NCBI GenBank assembly: GCA_018971775.1
Contig: JAGXAB010000011.1
Span: 52,425-116,424, forward strand
DNA: 64,000 nt
Direction: 5' to 3'
Source: Cyanobacteria bacterium REEB67
Lineage (GTDB): Bacteria > Cyanobacteriota > Vampirovibrionia > Obscuribacterales > Obscuribacteraceae
The notes under the pieces are model-generated. The model saw only the letters and a program-made list of their open reading frames with translations. It did no database searches and was not told the origin of the DNA. Within the stretch, counting starts at the first letter, position 1, and every line of letters begins with the position of its first letter. This document shows positions 1 through 9,682 of the stretch, piece after piece. Made by a program: the position numbers and the translations under genes.

Positions 1-866
1 GAAATGGCCCCGCCCATAATCAGACTGTCGCCGCGGTCGAGAAAGCCGCCGTGACCGGGAATAATGTCGCTCGAATCTTTCAGTCCGGCATCACGTTTGA
101 GCAAAGACTCGCACAGGTCGCCAAGTTGAGCGGCAATCGAGACAACGGCCCCGAGCAGCGGCGCCTGCCAGAGATTGTAATTGAAGGGATGACAAGTAAA
201 AAAGAAATGATCAGCGCCGTAAACAACGATCGTGGCCATGACGATAGCGGCTATCAGCCCACCGACTGCGCCTTCCACCGTTTTTTTCGGACTGATCAGC
301 GGGTAGAGCAGGTGTTTACCGAATTTTTTACCGGCGTAATAAGCAAAGACATCGGTCGACCAGATTACGAAAAGCGATGCCCAGACATAGGCCAGACCCG
401 GTTGTTGCAGGGGATTGGCGATTGGGGCGACGCCCAGGGGATAGAGATTGCGCAGGAGCACGAGATGGGCCGGCAGCCAGCCTACATATATAAAGCCAAG
501 AATGGTGGCGGCGATATCGGCAATTGTCGCCGGCTGCGCTTCCTGCCTGAACAGCAGGCGGAAGAAGGAGATGTAAATACCAATTGTCAAAAGCAAAGGG
601 AAATGATCGATGGCAAATGTTGGCGGAATATTGACGCCCATGCTAATCAAAGGCAGGGCCGGCACAGCGGCTACGACATGGAAGGCGATGATCATGCCAA
701 GCACAATGCGATCGCTTGGCCTTATGCCTTTGCGGCGGGCCATGCCGATAAACTCTTTGCCACCCATGAAGCAGGCCGCCCCGAGGGCAAGAGAAAGAGC
801 AATGCCTCCAGACATAATGCTGAAGAGAGCAGCGCCAAATAAAAACCAACCGACAAGTACTCTCAT
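1..866 (-). CDS. cdsA: Phosphatidate cytidylyltransferase (partial, 3' end beyond the window)
   Basis: The enzyme makes CDP-diacylglycerol from phosphatidate and CTP in the membrane, the entry point to phospholipid synthesis. About 288 codons are visible and are mostly hydrophobic. Near the window edge the reading frame carries the CdsA signature: KRDAGLKDSSD, then PGHGGFLDRGDS. A central ISPKKTVEGAVGG matches the conserved family loop. The signature normally lies close to the C-terminus, so probably only some 20 residues are missing. The ATG at 866 overlaps the stop of the upstream YibE/F gene by 4 bases (ATGA), so the two are translationally coupled. It is the last visible gene of a ruvB-yibE/F-cdsA unit. 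The function is secure; only the 3' end is unseen. Confidence 0.93.
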   Translation of the reverse strand, partial: MRVLVGWFLFGAALFSIMSGGIALSLALGAACFMGGKEFIGMARRKGIRPSDRIVLGMIIAFHVVAAVPALPLISMGVNIPPTFAIDHFPLLLTIGIYISFFRLLFRQEAQPATIADIAATILGFIYVGWLPAHLVLLRNLYPLGVAPIANPLQQPGLAYVWASLFVIWSTDVFAYYAGKKFGKHLLYPLISPKKTVEGAVGGLIAAIVMATIVVYGADHFFFTCHPFNYNLWQAPLLGAVVSIAAQLGDLCESLLKRDAGLKDSSDIIPGHGGFLDRGDSLIMGGAI

Positions 867-1978
867 TTTGTTCTAGACGCATTTACCTGTGCAGGATTTG
901 CCGCATTGCCGTCCGAGGCCATCAAACGGGCCGCGCAATAGGCAGTCAACGGGATGGTCAAAACCAATCCTAGACTACCACTAATAGCCGATGCCACCTC
1001 GGTGGCAACGAGGTCGAGATTGATCAGTTTGGTGGACGGTATTTGCGCAATCAGCATCAGCAAAGGCAAGGCACTGCCCGTATAGGCGAGGATCAAAGTG
1101 TTGGTCATCGTGCCCATGATATCGCGGCCGACATTCATTCCCGATTGGTACAAATCCTTCACAGTCAGGCTCGAAGCACTGGCAGTCTTGGCCACCTCGG
1201 CCACAGCCGAAGCAATCGAGATGCCCACGTCCATAATCACGCCGAGGGCCCCAATCAGCATGCCGGCGGCCAGAAGACCCTTGTAAAAATCCGTGCCCTG
1301 AACGAGGACTGAGCCCCGCAAAATCTGCGCTTCTTCGGAAGAAAGACCGGTGAGCGGCGCACTGCTGATTACAAGCTGTGCGGCGATACCGGCGGCCACC
1401 ACTCCGCCGAGGGTGCCGAGCACGGCCGCCAGACATTTTTTGGAACGACCGGCGACGAAGAGCATGCTTGTGCCGGTTGAGACGAGACAGATGAGGATGG
1501 CCACCAGCAGCGGATTGAAACCATGCAAACTGGCCGGCAGAAGCACGAAGGCAATCAGGGCCACACTGACAATCAAACCGACCAGTGATTTTAGACCCTG
1601 CTTGCCGCCAAAAAGTACAAAGACGATTAGAAAAACGAGGAGCAACCAGCCGAGAGCTGGAGCGCGATGATAATCGGCGATATTGACTTCGTACTTGCCA
1701 CCAGGGGTGGTGACAACCGAGAGGACCACTTCCTGTCCCGGTTTGCAATTGATGTTAAAGACAGGATTGTCAGTGATCTCATTGGCCACATCGACGCTTT
1801 TACCGGACAGTTTGCCTTCAACGATATTGATATTGACTATTTGCCGCGTCGAAATCATACCGGTACTGGATTTGAGCGCGTCATTCACCTCAGACGGGCC
1901 GACCCTGCTCACTTTGCCGATGACAAATTCTTCCTCGCCAAAGCCGTTTTTGCTATCTTGCTTTTGATCTAAGGGCAA
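863..1978 (-). CDS. YibE/F family membrane protein
   Basis: This is a 371-residue multi-pass membrane protein of the YibE/F family, whose biochemical role is not established. A soluble N-terminal part of about 105 residues is followed by roughly seven hydrophobic segments. The family hallmarks GALGVIMD (about 243-250) and GMNVGRDIMGTM (about 280-291) are clear. The start appears to be TTG, only 3 bases after the ruvB stop; no ATG occurs in frame before residue 41. Its stop overlaps the cdsA start in ATGA. It sits between ruvB and cdsA in one transcription unit, which gives no obvious functional hint. The family call is firm and the function is unknown. Confidence 0.88.
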   Translation of the reverse strand: MPLDQKQDSKNGFGEEEFVIGKVSRVGPSEVNDALKSSTGMISTRQIVNINIVEGKLSGKSVDVANEITDNPVFNINCKPGQEVVLSVVTTPGGKYEVNIADYHRAPALGWLLLVFLIVFVLFGGKQGLKSLVGLIVSVALIAFVLLPASLHGFNPLLVAILICLVSTGTSMLFVAGRSKKCLAAVLGTLGGVVAAGIAAQLVISSAPLTGLSSEEAQILRGSVLVQGTDFYKGLLAAGMLIGALGVIMDVGISIASAVAEVAKTASASSLTVKDLYQSGMNVGRDIMGTMTNTLILAYTGSALPLLMLIAQIPSTKLINLDLVATEVASAISGSLGLVLTIPLTAYCAARLMASDGNAANPAQVNASRTK

Positions 1979-1981
1979 AGC

Positions 1982-3214
1982 TTAAACTGACCCCTCGTCT
2001 TTTTTATGAGCAGCGCTGCTCTGAAAAATATCGAGCTGGGTGGCCGCTTCTTCTTCGACTTCCCGAGCCAGTCCGCGCCTGGTGCTGGAAATTTGTTTAC
2101 CCAGATGTTCATAGGCAAAGGGAGTCGCCATGCGGCCGCGCTGGGTGCGCTGGATAAAACCCTTCTGGATCAAGAAGGGCTCGTAAACATCTTCGAGCGT
2201 TTCGCTGTCTTCGCCAAGCGTTGCCGCCAGCGTTTCGAGACCGACCGGGCCACCGTCGTAGTGGTCGATCAAAATAGTGAGGAGTTTGCGATCGGTGCTG
2301 TCCAGGCCAAACTTATCGACCTGATAAGTTTCAAGCGCCGCACCGGATATGGCGCCATCAATTATTTTGGCTCCCTGATACTGGCCAAAGTCACGCACCA
2401 GGCGCACCAGTCGATTAGCAATACGCGGAGTACCGCGAGCGCGGGCAGCAATCGCTTCGACGGCGGCGTCATCCATAGCGATATTTAAAATGCCGGCGGT
2501 GCGCGCTACGATCTTTTTCAGCTCATCGAGCTCGTAAAATTCCAGGCGACAGACAAAGCCGAAGCGATCGCGCAGGGCATTGGAAAGCATGCCGGCCTTG
2601 GTGGTGGCACCAATCAAGGTAAATTTAGGCAGGGGCAAACGCATCGTCCGCGTCGCATGCCCCTTGCCTGTCGTCAAATCGATGACGAAGTCTTCGATGG
2701 CCGGATAGAGCAATTCCTCGGCCACCCGGGAAAGACGGTGAATTTCATCGATAAAAAGGACATCGCCTGCTTCGAGCTGATGAACCAGACCGATGATGTC
2801 GCGGGGCCGTTCGAGGGCAGGCCCCGAGGTCATATGGATACGGGCATTCATCTCATTAGCCAGGACGCAGGCAAGCGTAGTCTTACCGAGACCGGGCGGA
2901 CCATAAAAAAGGACATGGTCGAGGGCTTCGCCCCGGGATTTGGCCGCCGATATCGACATATGGAGCATTTTTTTCAGGCGCGATTGCCCGATATACTCTT
3001 CGAGACTATCGGGGCGGACCGCCTGGTCGGTTTTGAGGTCGGCGCTGTTCTCGTTCTGTGACAGAAGTGAAGAGCGACCTTTACGATTGACCTTAACTTC
3101 TTCTATAGTTTCGCCTTTTTTCTCCGGCGAAAGTTTATTTTTGGCAAGCGGCGGCGACTCGTCGGAGCGCCTGGGCTCCGGTCCTGGTTGTCCTGTCGTT
3201 TTGATAATGGTCAT
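1982..3214 (-). CDS. ruvB: Holliday junction branch migration helicase RuvB
   Basis: RuvB is the hexameric AAA+ motor that drives branch migration of Holliday junctions together with RuvA. At 410 residues it is longer than the usual 330-350. The excess is a charged N-terminal extension of about 60 residues before the conserved LEEYIGQ start of the core. Walker A GPPGLGKT lies at 105-112 and Walker B DEIH at 156-159. Further hallmarks are IGATTKAG, LRDRFG, RGTPRIANRL and DSETLEDVYEPFLIQ. It is first in a minus-strand unit with YibE/F and cdsA and diverges from the GT2 gene. ruvA and ruvC are not in the window. The extension looks low-complexity and has no recognised domain. Confidence 0.96.
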   Translation of the reverse strand: MTIIKTTGQPGPEPRRSDESPPLAKNKLSPEKKGETIEEVKVNRKGRSSLLSQNENSADLKTDQAVRPDSLEEYIGQSRLKKMLHMSISAAKSRGEALDHVLFYGPPGLGKTTLACVLANEMNARIHMTSGPALERPRDIIGLVHQLEAGDVLFIDEIHRLSRVAEELLYPAIEDFVIDLTTGKGHATRTMRLPLPKFTLIGATTKAGMLSNALRDRFGFVCRLEFYELDELKKIVARTAGILNIAMDDAAVEAIAARARGTPRIANRLVRLVRDFGQYQGAKIIDGAISGAALETYQVDKFGLDSTDRKLLTILIDHYDGGPVGLETLAATLGEDSETLEDVYEPFLIQKGFIQRTQRGRMATPFAYEHLGKQISSTRRGLAREVEEEAATQLDIFQSSAAHKKDEGSV

Positions 3215-3469
3215 TACTAAGGATTATCCACTGTTAGCGAAGGTCAGGCCGCATTTAAATTGATGAAAAGTACTCAAGGTGTCTTCGGGACAAGCGACTT
3301 ATGATTGTCAGGTGATCCGAATCTCGAGCCAAAAACGCTCAAAAGAGCGACTGTAAAACGGAAAAAATATCCACAACGCGGCACAAGCGAGATACCGCAA
3401 GTGCATCGCGGATATAGCCAGATATAGACCAGAAAAAATGACTACTGTTGAAAATGGGACTGCACAAGT

Positions 3470-4603
3470 ATGACCAGCATGACCGGTATGACCGAGACCT
3501 CTTTTGCCGCTCCCGTCGGAGATAATGAAACAGTGACGATGCTCGCCGAAACTCAAAATCAGACGAAAAGCAAATTGAACAACAGCACGGCCGCTCCGCC
3601 GGAAATCTCCGTGATCATTCCGGTCTACAACGAAGAAGAAAATATCGGACTGCTCTACCAGAAGCTCACCCAGGCCCTGGAAGAGCTCGGTCGCAGCTGG
3701 GAAGCGATCATCATCGACGACGGCTCCTCTGACCGCTCCTATGAAAAACTGGCCGAAATCGCTCGCACCGACGATCGGATCAAACTCGTCCGCTTCGTCA
3801 AAAACTTCGGTCAAACAGCCGCTCTCGCCGCCGGTATCGATCACGCTCTCGGGGATGTGATCATCCCCATGGACGCCGATCTGCAAAACGACCCGGCCGA
3901 CTTCAAATTGCTTCTCGCTAAACTGGACGAAGGTTTCGACGTCGTCTCCGGCTGGCGCAAGGATCGCAAAGACGAATTGTTCTTGCGTCTTATACCCTCA
4001 TGGACAGCCAATCGCATCATCTCCTGGATCTCCGGCGTCAAATTGCATGACTATGGTTGCTCCCTCAAGGCTTATCGTAAAGAAGTAATCAAAGACGTAC
4101 GTCTCTATGGCGAAATGCATCGCTTCGTGCCGATTTATGCCTCCTGGCTGGGCGCCAAAGTAACCGAGATACCAGTCAACCACGAAGCACGCCAGTTCGG
4201 CCAATCGAAATACGGCATTTCGCGCACTTTCAAAGTCGTGCTCGATTTGATCACCGTAAAATTTATGGCCACCTATCTGACCAAGCCAATCTATGTCTTC
4301 GGTACGGCCGGCATCGGCGCGCTCATCCTCTCCTTCTTGATCTTCGGCTGGATGGTCGTGCTCAAATACGGCTATCACACATCCTTTATCGAGACACCAC
4401 TGCCGGTGCTAGTCGCCATGTTCTTCATGACCGGCGTGCAATTGACCCTGATGGGCATCCTCGCTGAAATCAACATGCGCACCTACCACGAATCGCAGGG
4501 CAAGCGCATCTATATAGTGAAGAGCTCGATGAATCTCGAAGAAGAAGAAGAAGAAGAAGACGACGAAGAAAACAAAAAGCTGAAGAAGCGCCGCGCTAAT
4601 TAA
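3470..4603 (+). CDS. Family 2 glycosyltransferase with two C-terminal membrane helices (DPM1/GtrB/ArnC type)
   Basis: This is a membrane-anchored GT-A enzyme of the kind that moves a sugar from a nucleotide donor to a polyprenyl phosphate. Catalytic landmarks are ISVIIPVYNEEENIG from about residue 46, DDGSSD (83-88) and the metal-binding DAD at 135-137 in DADLQNDP. Two hydrophobic segments follow at about 273-300 and 312-335, the GtrB/ArnC layout. The first 44 residues are poorly conserved and the start region has three closely spaced ATGs (MTSMTGM), so the exact start is uncertain. The C-terminus is a run of acidic then basic residues encoded by a GAA microsatellite. It converges with galE and shares 4 bases (TTAA) of stop codons. 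The exact sugar and lipid acceptor cannot be read from sequence. Confidence 0.9.
   Translation: MTSMTGMTETSFAAPVGDNETVTMLAETQNQTKSKLNNSTAAPPEISVIIPVYNEEENIGLLYQKLTQALEELGRSWEAIIIDDGSSDRSYEKLAEIARTDDRIKLVRFVKNFGQTAALAAGIDHALGDVIIPMDADLQNDPADFKLLLAKLDEGFDVVSGWRKDRKDELFLRLIPSWTANRIISWISGVKLHDYGCSLKAYRKEVIKDVRLYGEMHRFVPIYASWLGAKVTEIPVNHEARQFGQSKYGISRTFKVVLDLITVKFMATYLTKPIYVFGTAGIGALILSFLIFGWMVVLKYGYHTSFIETPLPVLVAMFFMTGVQLTLMGILAEINMRTYHESQGKRIYIVKSSMNLEEEEEEEDDEENKKLKKRRAN
4538..4560. repeat. (GAA)n microsatellite in the glycosyltransferase gene
   Basis: Seven or more perfect GAA triplets encode a run of glutamates at the cytosolic C-terminus of the GT2 enzyme. In-frame gain or loss of triplets would only change the length of the acidic tail. 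A longer triplet array of the same type occurs in folC. Confidence 0.9.
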
Positions 4604-5631
4604 TAGCGACGATGTTTTTCCCAGTGCAGGGCGGTTTCGACGATATCGCTCAGTCCATAGCGCGGCTGCCAGCCAAGCACATTATTGGCCCTGCCGGCAT
4701 CGGCAAAGAGCCTGGAAGGATCGCCGGCCCTCCTTGACGCAAAGCTGAAAGGCACGGCCAAACCGGCCACGGACTCTATAGTCTTGAGCACCTCCATGAC
4801 CGAAACTCCGCGCGCCGTGCCGAGATTGAAGGCGGCGCCCAGACCATTGCTGTCGGCGAGCGTTGCCTTTTCGGGCATTTTGTCGCGCTCGAAGAGCTTC
4901 AAAGCAAGCAGGTGCGCCGCCGCCAGATCGTCGACATGGACATAGTCGCGAATGCAGGTGCCGTCAGGTGTGTCGTAATCATTGCCGAAAATTTTCAAAG
5001 GTTCGCCGCCACCGAGAGCGGCAGCCAGAGCAAGCGGTATTAAGTGCGTCTCGTGGGCGTGGCTCTCGCCGACCAGGCCGCTCGGGCTGGCACCGGCGGC
5101 ATTGAAATAGCGCAAAAGCACATAGCTCAGGCCGGAGGCCAGGGCCAGCGCTCGCAGAGCCTCTTCCACCATCAACTTGGTGACGCCGTAAGTATTAATC
5201 GGTGACTGAGGATGGTTTTCGTCCATTGGTGTGCGCACCGGCATGCCATACGTAGCGCAAGTCGATGAAAAGACAACCTTGCGCACTCCGGCCATGAGCA
5301 ATGACTCGAAAAAAGAGAGCGATTGGAAGACATTATTGTCGAAATATTTAAAAGGCTTTTCCTGCGATTCGCCTACATAAGCGCTGGCGGCAAAATGGAC
5401 AACGGCATGCACAGAGTGTTTCTGCAAAATTTCGCCCAGGGCCTTTTTGTCGCCGATATCGCATTGATAGAAATGAACGCGTGACTCGATATCGGGCGAG
5501 ATCGACTCTTTATGGCCAAGGAGCAGATTGTCTATAGCGACCAGTGACTGGTCTCGGTTAGCAGCTTGAGCCAGATAGTAATGCATGAAGTGGCTGCCGA
5601 TATAACCACAGGCGCCGGTGACGAGAAGCAT
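4600..5631 (-). CDS. galE: UDP-glucose 4-epimerase
   Basis: GalE interconverts UDP-glucose and UDP-galactose, supplying nucleotide sugars for surface polysaccharide. The protein is an extended short-chain dehydrogenase. The NAD-binding TGACGYIGSH is at the very N-terminus, the catalytic YGVTK (YxxxK) follows SSTCATYG, and the GalE-typical RYFNAAGA and GTCIRDYVHVDDLA are present. The ATG at 5631 is chosen over upstream ATGs because AAGGA lies 8 bases before it and the Rossmann glycine motif then starts at residue 6; this gives 343 residues, the usual GalE size. It overlaps the convergent GT2 gene by 4 bases. The neighbouring glycosyltransferase suggests a shared role in cell-envelope glycan synthesis (inference). 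Confidence 0.93.
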   Translation of the reverse strand: MLLVTGACGYIGSHFMHYYLAQAANRDQSLVAIDNLLLGHKESISPDIESRVHFYQCDIGDKKALGEILQKHSVHAVVHFAASAYVGESQEKPFKYFDNNVFQSLSFFESLLMAGVRKVVFSSTCATYGMPVRTPMDENHPQSPINTYGVTKLMVEEALRALALASGLSYVLLRYFNAAGASPSGLVGESHAHETHLIPLALAAALGGGEPLKIFGNDYDTPDGTCIRDYVHVDDLAAAHLLALKLFERDKMPEKATLADSNGLGAAFNLGTARGVSVMEVLKTIESVAGLAVPFSFASRRAGDPSRLFADAGRANNVLGWQPRYGLSDIVETALHWEKHRRY

Positions 5632-5786
5632 TTTCACTATCCTTAAACAAAGCGATGACAAAGAACTGTCAAAATTTTAACAGCTCCGATAAAACAGAGT
5701 AAGATTGAACATGTCAGTCCCCAGGATCAGGAAGTATTGGCAGTTTACGTCGCTAAAATCAATAAGCGACATGCCCGGGAAGCACC

Positions 5787-8228
5787 TTGACCGACCACTA
5801 TAAATTTGAAGAAAGCCACGGCCATGGCGATATTTTCGATAGCGGCAAAAGCTTTGCCCAGTGGTTCGGGGTGGGCGCCGGCGGTTTTTTGCTGCTCTTT
5901 CTGGCGCTTGCGGCCGTGCACATCTTCAGCCCCGGACTGAAACCTCGCGACATCGCCGACCACGATCTAGTGGCACCCGAAAATGCCCAGGTGGTCGACA
6001 AACGCGAGACGGCGCGGGCGGTCGAACGGGCTCGCCAGAGTATCATTCCGGTTTTTCAGGTGGATAAAAGCCGCAATGTCCAGTCGATCACAGCTGTAGA
6101 TGCCTCACTGTCACGCGTGGCCCAGTTGCAGGAAGCAGGCCTTGTACCGCTGGATTGGCAAGCGCCAAAGTCAGCCGTCAAATTAGCGGTCAAAACCGGT
6201 GGCAAGACTGGCGACAAAACAATATCGAAAATCGGCCGCACCAGAGCTATGACCCAGACTCCAGCAGCCGCGCCCAAGTATCCGGTCAGCTATCTGCTCC
6301 TCGCCGGCGACGAAGACCTGGTCACTTTGAGCAAGGGAATGGAGCCTAGCGCGCTGGCACGCTTGACCGAAATGCGCGCGCTTCTGAGCGCCGTCAAACA
6401 AAAAAATCCGCTGACAACCGATCAGGAAGCGGCTCTGGCAATTAGCGTCAAACCCCAGGATTTTGGCTCCTACCGCCAGATCATTCATGAAACCGGCGCC
6501 CGTCTGATCGAAAAATTTCATCGCTTCCCGGTTATCGACCGCAAACTCTGGGAGGGCATCGTCGTCGAATTCCTGCCGGAAAGTATGCCGGCCGAGCTCA
6601 AACAACTCTCAGCAGCGGTACTGGCCCAGGATCTAGAACCCAATCTCGTCATCGATCCCGAATCGACGCGTTCCAAAGCAGCTCAGGTAGCCAAATCCGT
6701 CCAGCCGGTGATGAAAACAGTCAATGCCGGCGATGTGATCGTACCGCGCGGCTCGATCATCAGCGCCGACCAAATCGATCTCCTGCAAGCACTTGGTGTC
6801 ACGCATATCAACCGTTGGCCCTTTATTTTTTCGATGGCGGTATCACTTGTGGCGGCACTGACACTGGTGGCGCTCTTCCTCTACACCTATGAACCCAAGC
6901 ATTTCTTCTCCCCCAATTCACTCGGCCTGATGTACACAGTCGCCGTGCTGGTCTGCGCGCTGGCATCAATTATCGGCAAGTCCTATCCCCAATTTGTGCC
7001 ACTACCGGCGCTGGCATTGATCCTGACCATATTTTTTGGCAATCGCGTCGCTGTTGTAGTCACTCTGCCGATCTTGATGCTCGTCGCCGTCGATCGCCTG
7101 CTCGACATGCATCACTTAGCCTCTCTGGTGCTGGCTTCGATGGTGGCTATCTTCGCCTACTCAAAGGGCCGCAACGCCGTTTTGACCACCGCTATTTTTA
7201 TCGCCATCGCCCAGGTAGCTGGCGATCTTGCCGCCAGCGCCCTCGACCAGTCTATCGTCTCCTGGCATATGCTGGCCAGAAAGCTTGGCCTCGACTTCCT
7301 CGGCGGCATCGCCTCCTCCATCCTGGCGATCGGCTCCCTGCCTTTCCTGGAAAACATCTTCGGCCTGATTACGCCCTTCCGCATCGCCGAACTGACCGAC
7401 GCCAACCAGCCGCTCCTCAAGCGCCTCGAGGAAAATGCCCCGGGCACTTATCAACACAGCCTGGCCGTAGCCAACCTGGCCGAGGCCGGCGCCAAAGCGA
7501 TTGCCGCCGATGCCAACCTGGTCCGGGCCGGCGCACTCTATCACGACATCGGCAAGATGGTCCGCCCGAAATATTTCATCGAAAACCAGCTTGGCGCCAC
7601 AAATCCGCACGATTCGATGAGTCCGGAAGATAGCCGCGCCAGAGTGCTTGCCCACGTCACCGACGGCATCGCTCTGGCCGAAAAGTACGCTCTGCCCAAA
7701 GCAATCCAGGACTTTATCCCGATGCACCAGGGCACGACCTTGATGGCCTATTTTTATCACAAAGCTTGTTTGCGCGACGGCGTCGAAAAGGTCGACGCTT
7801 CTTTTTATCGCTATCCGGGCCCTAGGCCAAATTCCAAAGAGACGGCCATCGTCATGCTCGCCGACGTATCGGAAGCAGTGACTCACAGTATGCACGACCC
7901 GAGCCAGGAAGAAGTAGAGCTGGCCCTGGAAAAAGTCTTCCAGAACCGCTGGGACGACGGCCAGTTTCTCGATTCGACTCTATCCTATGACGAGCTCGTC
8001 AAAATCAAAGGAGGCTTCGCCAGGGTCTGGCGCACCCTCCATCATGAGCGCTTGAAATATCCAGCCACGACCACCGGCAAAATGCCAGTGCCACCATCTC
8101 CGGTGGCGGCCAATAGTCCTGTCCCGAGTGCCAGCGTCGAGACTAATAATGGCGCAAGCAGCGGCTCTAACAATAGCCCATCAAGCACAAGCATTGACGA
8201 GCCCGTCGAAAACGGACTGGGGATTTAG
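5787..8228 (+). CDS. 7TM-HD family phosphodiesterase, PgpH/YqfF type (probable c-di-AMP hydrolase)
   Basis: The family architecture is complete. One N-terminal membrane helix (about 24-44) is followed by a long extracytoplasmic 7TMR-HDED region (about 50-345), seven membrane helices (about 345-525) and a cytosolic HD domain. HD metal ligands are visible as H557 and the HD pair at 586-587 (YHDIGKM), followed by conserved H-containing stretches including FIPMHQGTT. Characterised PgpH proteins hydrolyse cyclic di-AMP. The start is TTG at 5787 with GGGAA just upstream; an in-frame stop at 5763 rules out a much longer form. The last 55 residues are a Pro/Ser/Asn-rich tail. The cyclase that would make its substrate, CdaA, is at 29889 in the same window. 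Specificity for c-di-AMP is inferred from the family. Confidence 0.9.
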   Translation: MTDHYKFEESHGHGDIFDSGKSFAQWFGVGAGGFLLLFLALAAVHIFSPGLKPRDIADHDLVAPENAQVVDKRETARAVERARQSIIPVFQVDKSRNVQSITAVDASLSRVAQLQEAGLVPLDWQAPKSAVKLAVKTGGKTGDKTISKIGRTRAMTQTPAAAPKYPVSYLLLAGDEDLVTLSKGMEPSALARLTEMRALLSAVKQKNPLTTDQEAALAISVKPQDFGSYRQIIHETGARLIEKFHRFPVIDRKLWEGIVVEFLPESMPAELKQLSAAVLAQDLEPNLVIDPESTRSKAAQVAKSVQPVMKTVNAGDVIVPRGSIISADQIDLLQALGVTHINRWPFIFSMAVSLVAALTLVALFLYTYEPKHFFSPNSLGLMYTVAVLVCALASIIGKSYPQFVPLPALALILTIFFGNRVAVVVTLPILMLVAVDRLLDMHHLASLVLASMVAIFAYSKGRNAVLTTAIFIAIAQVAGDLAASALDQSIVSWHMLARKLGLDFLGGIASSILAIGSLPFLENIFGLITPFRIAELTDANQPLLKRLEENAPGTYQHSLAVANLAEAGAKAIAADANLVRAGALYHDIGKMVRPKYFIENQLGATNPHDSMSPEDSRARVLAHVTDGIALAEKYALPKAIQDFIPMHQGTTLMAYFYHKACLRDGVEKVDASFYRYPGPRPNSKETAIVMLADVSEAVTHSMHDPSQEEVELALEKVFQNRWDDGQFLDSTLSYDELVKIKGGFARVWRTLHHERLKYPATTTGKMPVPPSPVAANSPVPSASVETNNGASSGSNNSPSSTSIDEPVENGLGI

Positions 8229-8244
8229 ACCTCGTAAACCCTGT

Positions 8245-9666
8245 TTAAAGCGGTTCACGCAAACGTGTCCGTTTTTTCAAACCGAGTCGATAAAGGGCCT
8301 CATCCACAAAAAGCGGTGTACGACAGGCGATATCGAGGGCGGCAACAGCCTGCTCCACCTCGATTTTGCCGAGATCAATCAAATAGACCAATCGCAGAGC
8401 GCAATAAACAGCATGCTCGTCGGTAAGATTTTCCTGCAACAAAATCTTGGTGACGTCCTTGGCCTGATTGTAATGCAGAGCAATACGCTCATGCACATCG
8501 GCCGGCAAGGCAGCGACCGGACAGCGCAATTGCCCGGCCAGAGAGAGCAGCTCGACCAGCCTGGCGGTTTGATTTTTCAGAGTGCCGTGGGTGCAAGCCT
8601 CGGCCAGAGCGCGCTCGAATGAATAGCCAAATTCACGGATACGAAAAAGCGTGTCGTAGGCGAGCTGCGAGTCGAGCAACTCGTTGTCGATCATCTCTTG
8701 CATCTCAACGCAGGTAAGCACAATCTCCGGGCGCAAATTGGCACAGGAGATCATGGCGGCACCGACCGGAATGCCGCTCGAAAGCGATAATTGCAGGGCG
8801 GTGATCAGATCACTGTCGGCGATAAATTCGCCTTCGAAAACAAGCTCACCCAGTCGCGGCGTCGACCTGGTCATCAGACGCTGGAAGCCGGCATTGAATG
8901 GCAATTGTTCGAGGGCAAGCTCACGGCCGTGGGCCCGGGCGACGGCGGCGATGCAGTTTTCACGCGAAAGAGAACCGCGGCGGATCAGTTGCTGGCCAAG
9001 CAGTGCCGTCTCGAGCAATTGCTGCGAGAGCAAGCCGCGGTAGCAAAAGATATGACCGAGGGGTAGTCCCGAGGCCTGTGACACGCCGAGCGCGTCATCG
9101 AGCTCGTTTTGTGTGGCCACGCCCGCGCCTGTCAGCAGTTGACCGAGCTTATTGCTCATCTGATCTTCCGGCTGGACGACTTCCGATTTTGCAAAAGCTT
9201 CGGGCAGACTGAGGTTTTCGGCATGGGCCAGGGCAAGCACAGTCAGCGCCACTTCAATAGGCAACTGCCTTTCATTGACCAGGGCCTGGATTTCCAGGGC
9301 GCGCCTCAGTTGCAACTCGGACAGATAGCCGGATATGGTGAGGATTTTGCCCAGGGGCATGCCCCGATCTTCAAAACTGGCCAGGGTAGTGTGGATAAAT
9401 TCATCCGAGACGATACCTGCACCCATGAGCAGATCGCCGATGCGCACATGTCCGATCGCGGCATTGACGACATTGACTGTGGTGCTGCTTTCGCCATGCC
9501 TTTGACCGGCCTGCCTGCGCTCTAAACCGGAGATATTGAAAGAGCCGGTAGCGTTGGGATTGCCCGAGCCAGTCGTGCGATGGCTGCCCGAAGCACTCGA
9601 GGACAGATTGGCGCTCGAAGCACTGGGATTGGCAGGATTGGAATTTCCGCGTGGAGGGTTTTGCAC
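8245..9666 (-). CDS. Protein of three 98-residue MshEN-like repeats
   Basis: There is no enzyme domain. After a Ser/Asn/Gly-rich N-terminus of about 65 residues, three tandem modules begin at about residues 75, 173 and 271, a spacing of exactly 98. Each opens with an MshEN-like pattern (R/K-L/I-G-x-x-L, then G, then a leucine helix, then LGxxL), as in RIGDLLMGAGIVSDEF, KLGQLLTGAGVATQNE and RLGELVFEGEFIADSD. A second helical half follows in each. A degenerate fourth module may fill the C-terminus. MshEN modules in type II secretion and pilus ATPases bind cyclic di-GMP, but here the ATPase is missing. The consensus glutamine after the first helix is kept only in module 2. It converges with the 7TM-HD gene 16 bases away. 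Function is unknown; a nucleotide-sensing or scaffold role is a guess. Confidence 0.75.
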   Translation of the reverse strand: MQNPPRGNSNPANPSASSANLSSSASGSHRTTGSGNPNATGSFNISGLERRQAGQRHGESSTTVNVVNAAIGHVRIGDLLMGAGIVSDEFIHTTLASFEDRGMPLGKILTISGYLSELQLRRALEIQALVNERQLPIEVALTVLALAHAENLSLPEAFAKSEVVQPEDQMSNKLGQLLTGAGVATQNELDDALGVSQASGLPLGHIFCYRGLLSQQLLETALLGQQLIRRGSLSRENCIAAVARAHGRELALEQLPFNAGFQRLMTRSTPRLGELVFEGEFIADSDLITALQLSLSSGIPVGAAMISCANLRPEIVLTCVEMQEMIDNELLDSQLAYDTLFRIREFGYSFERALAEACTHGTLKNQTARLVELLSLAGQLRCPVAALPADVHERIALHYNQAKDVTKILLQENLTDEHAVYCALRLVYLIDLGKIEVEQAVAALDIACRTPLFVDEALYRLGLKKRTRLREPL

Positions 9667-9682
9667 CTGGCCGGACCTCTAC

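Noticed and set aside
51..842. Open plus-strand frame of 263 codons opposite the left end
   Set aside because: The minus strand in the same place encodes a clear CdsA with its signature motif. The plus frame has no recognisable pattern and is a shadow.
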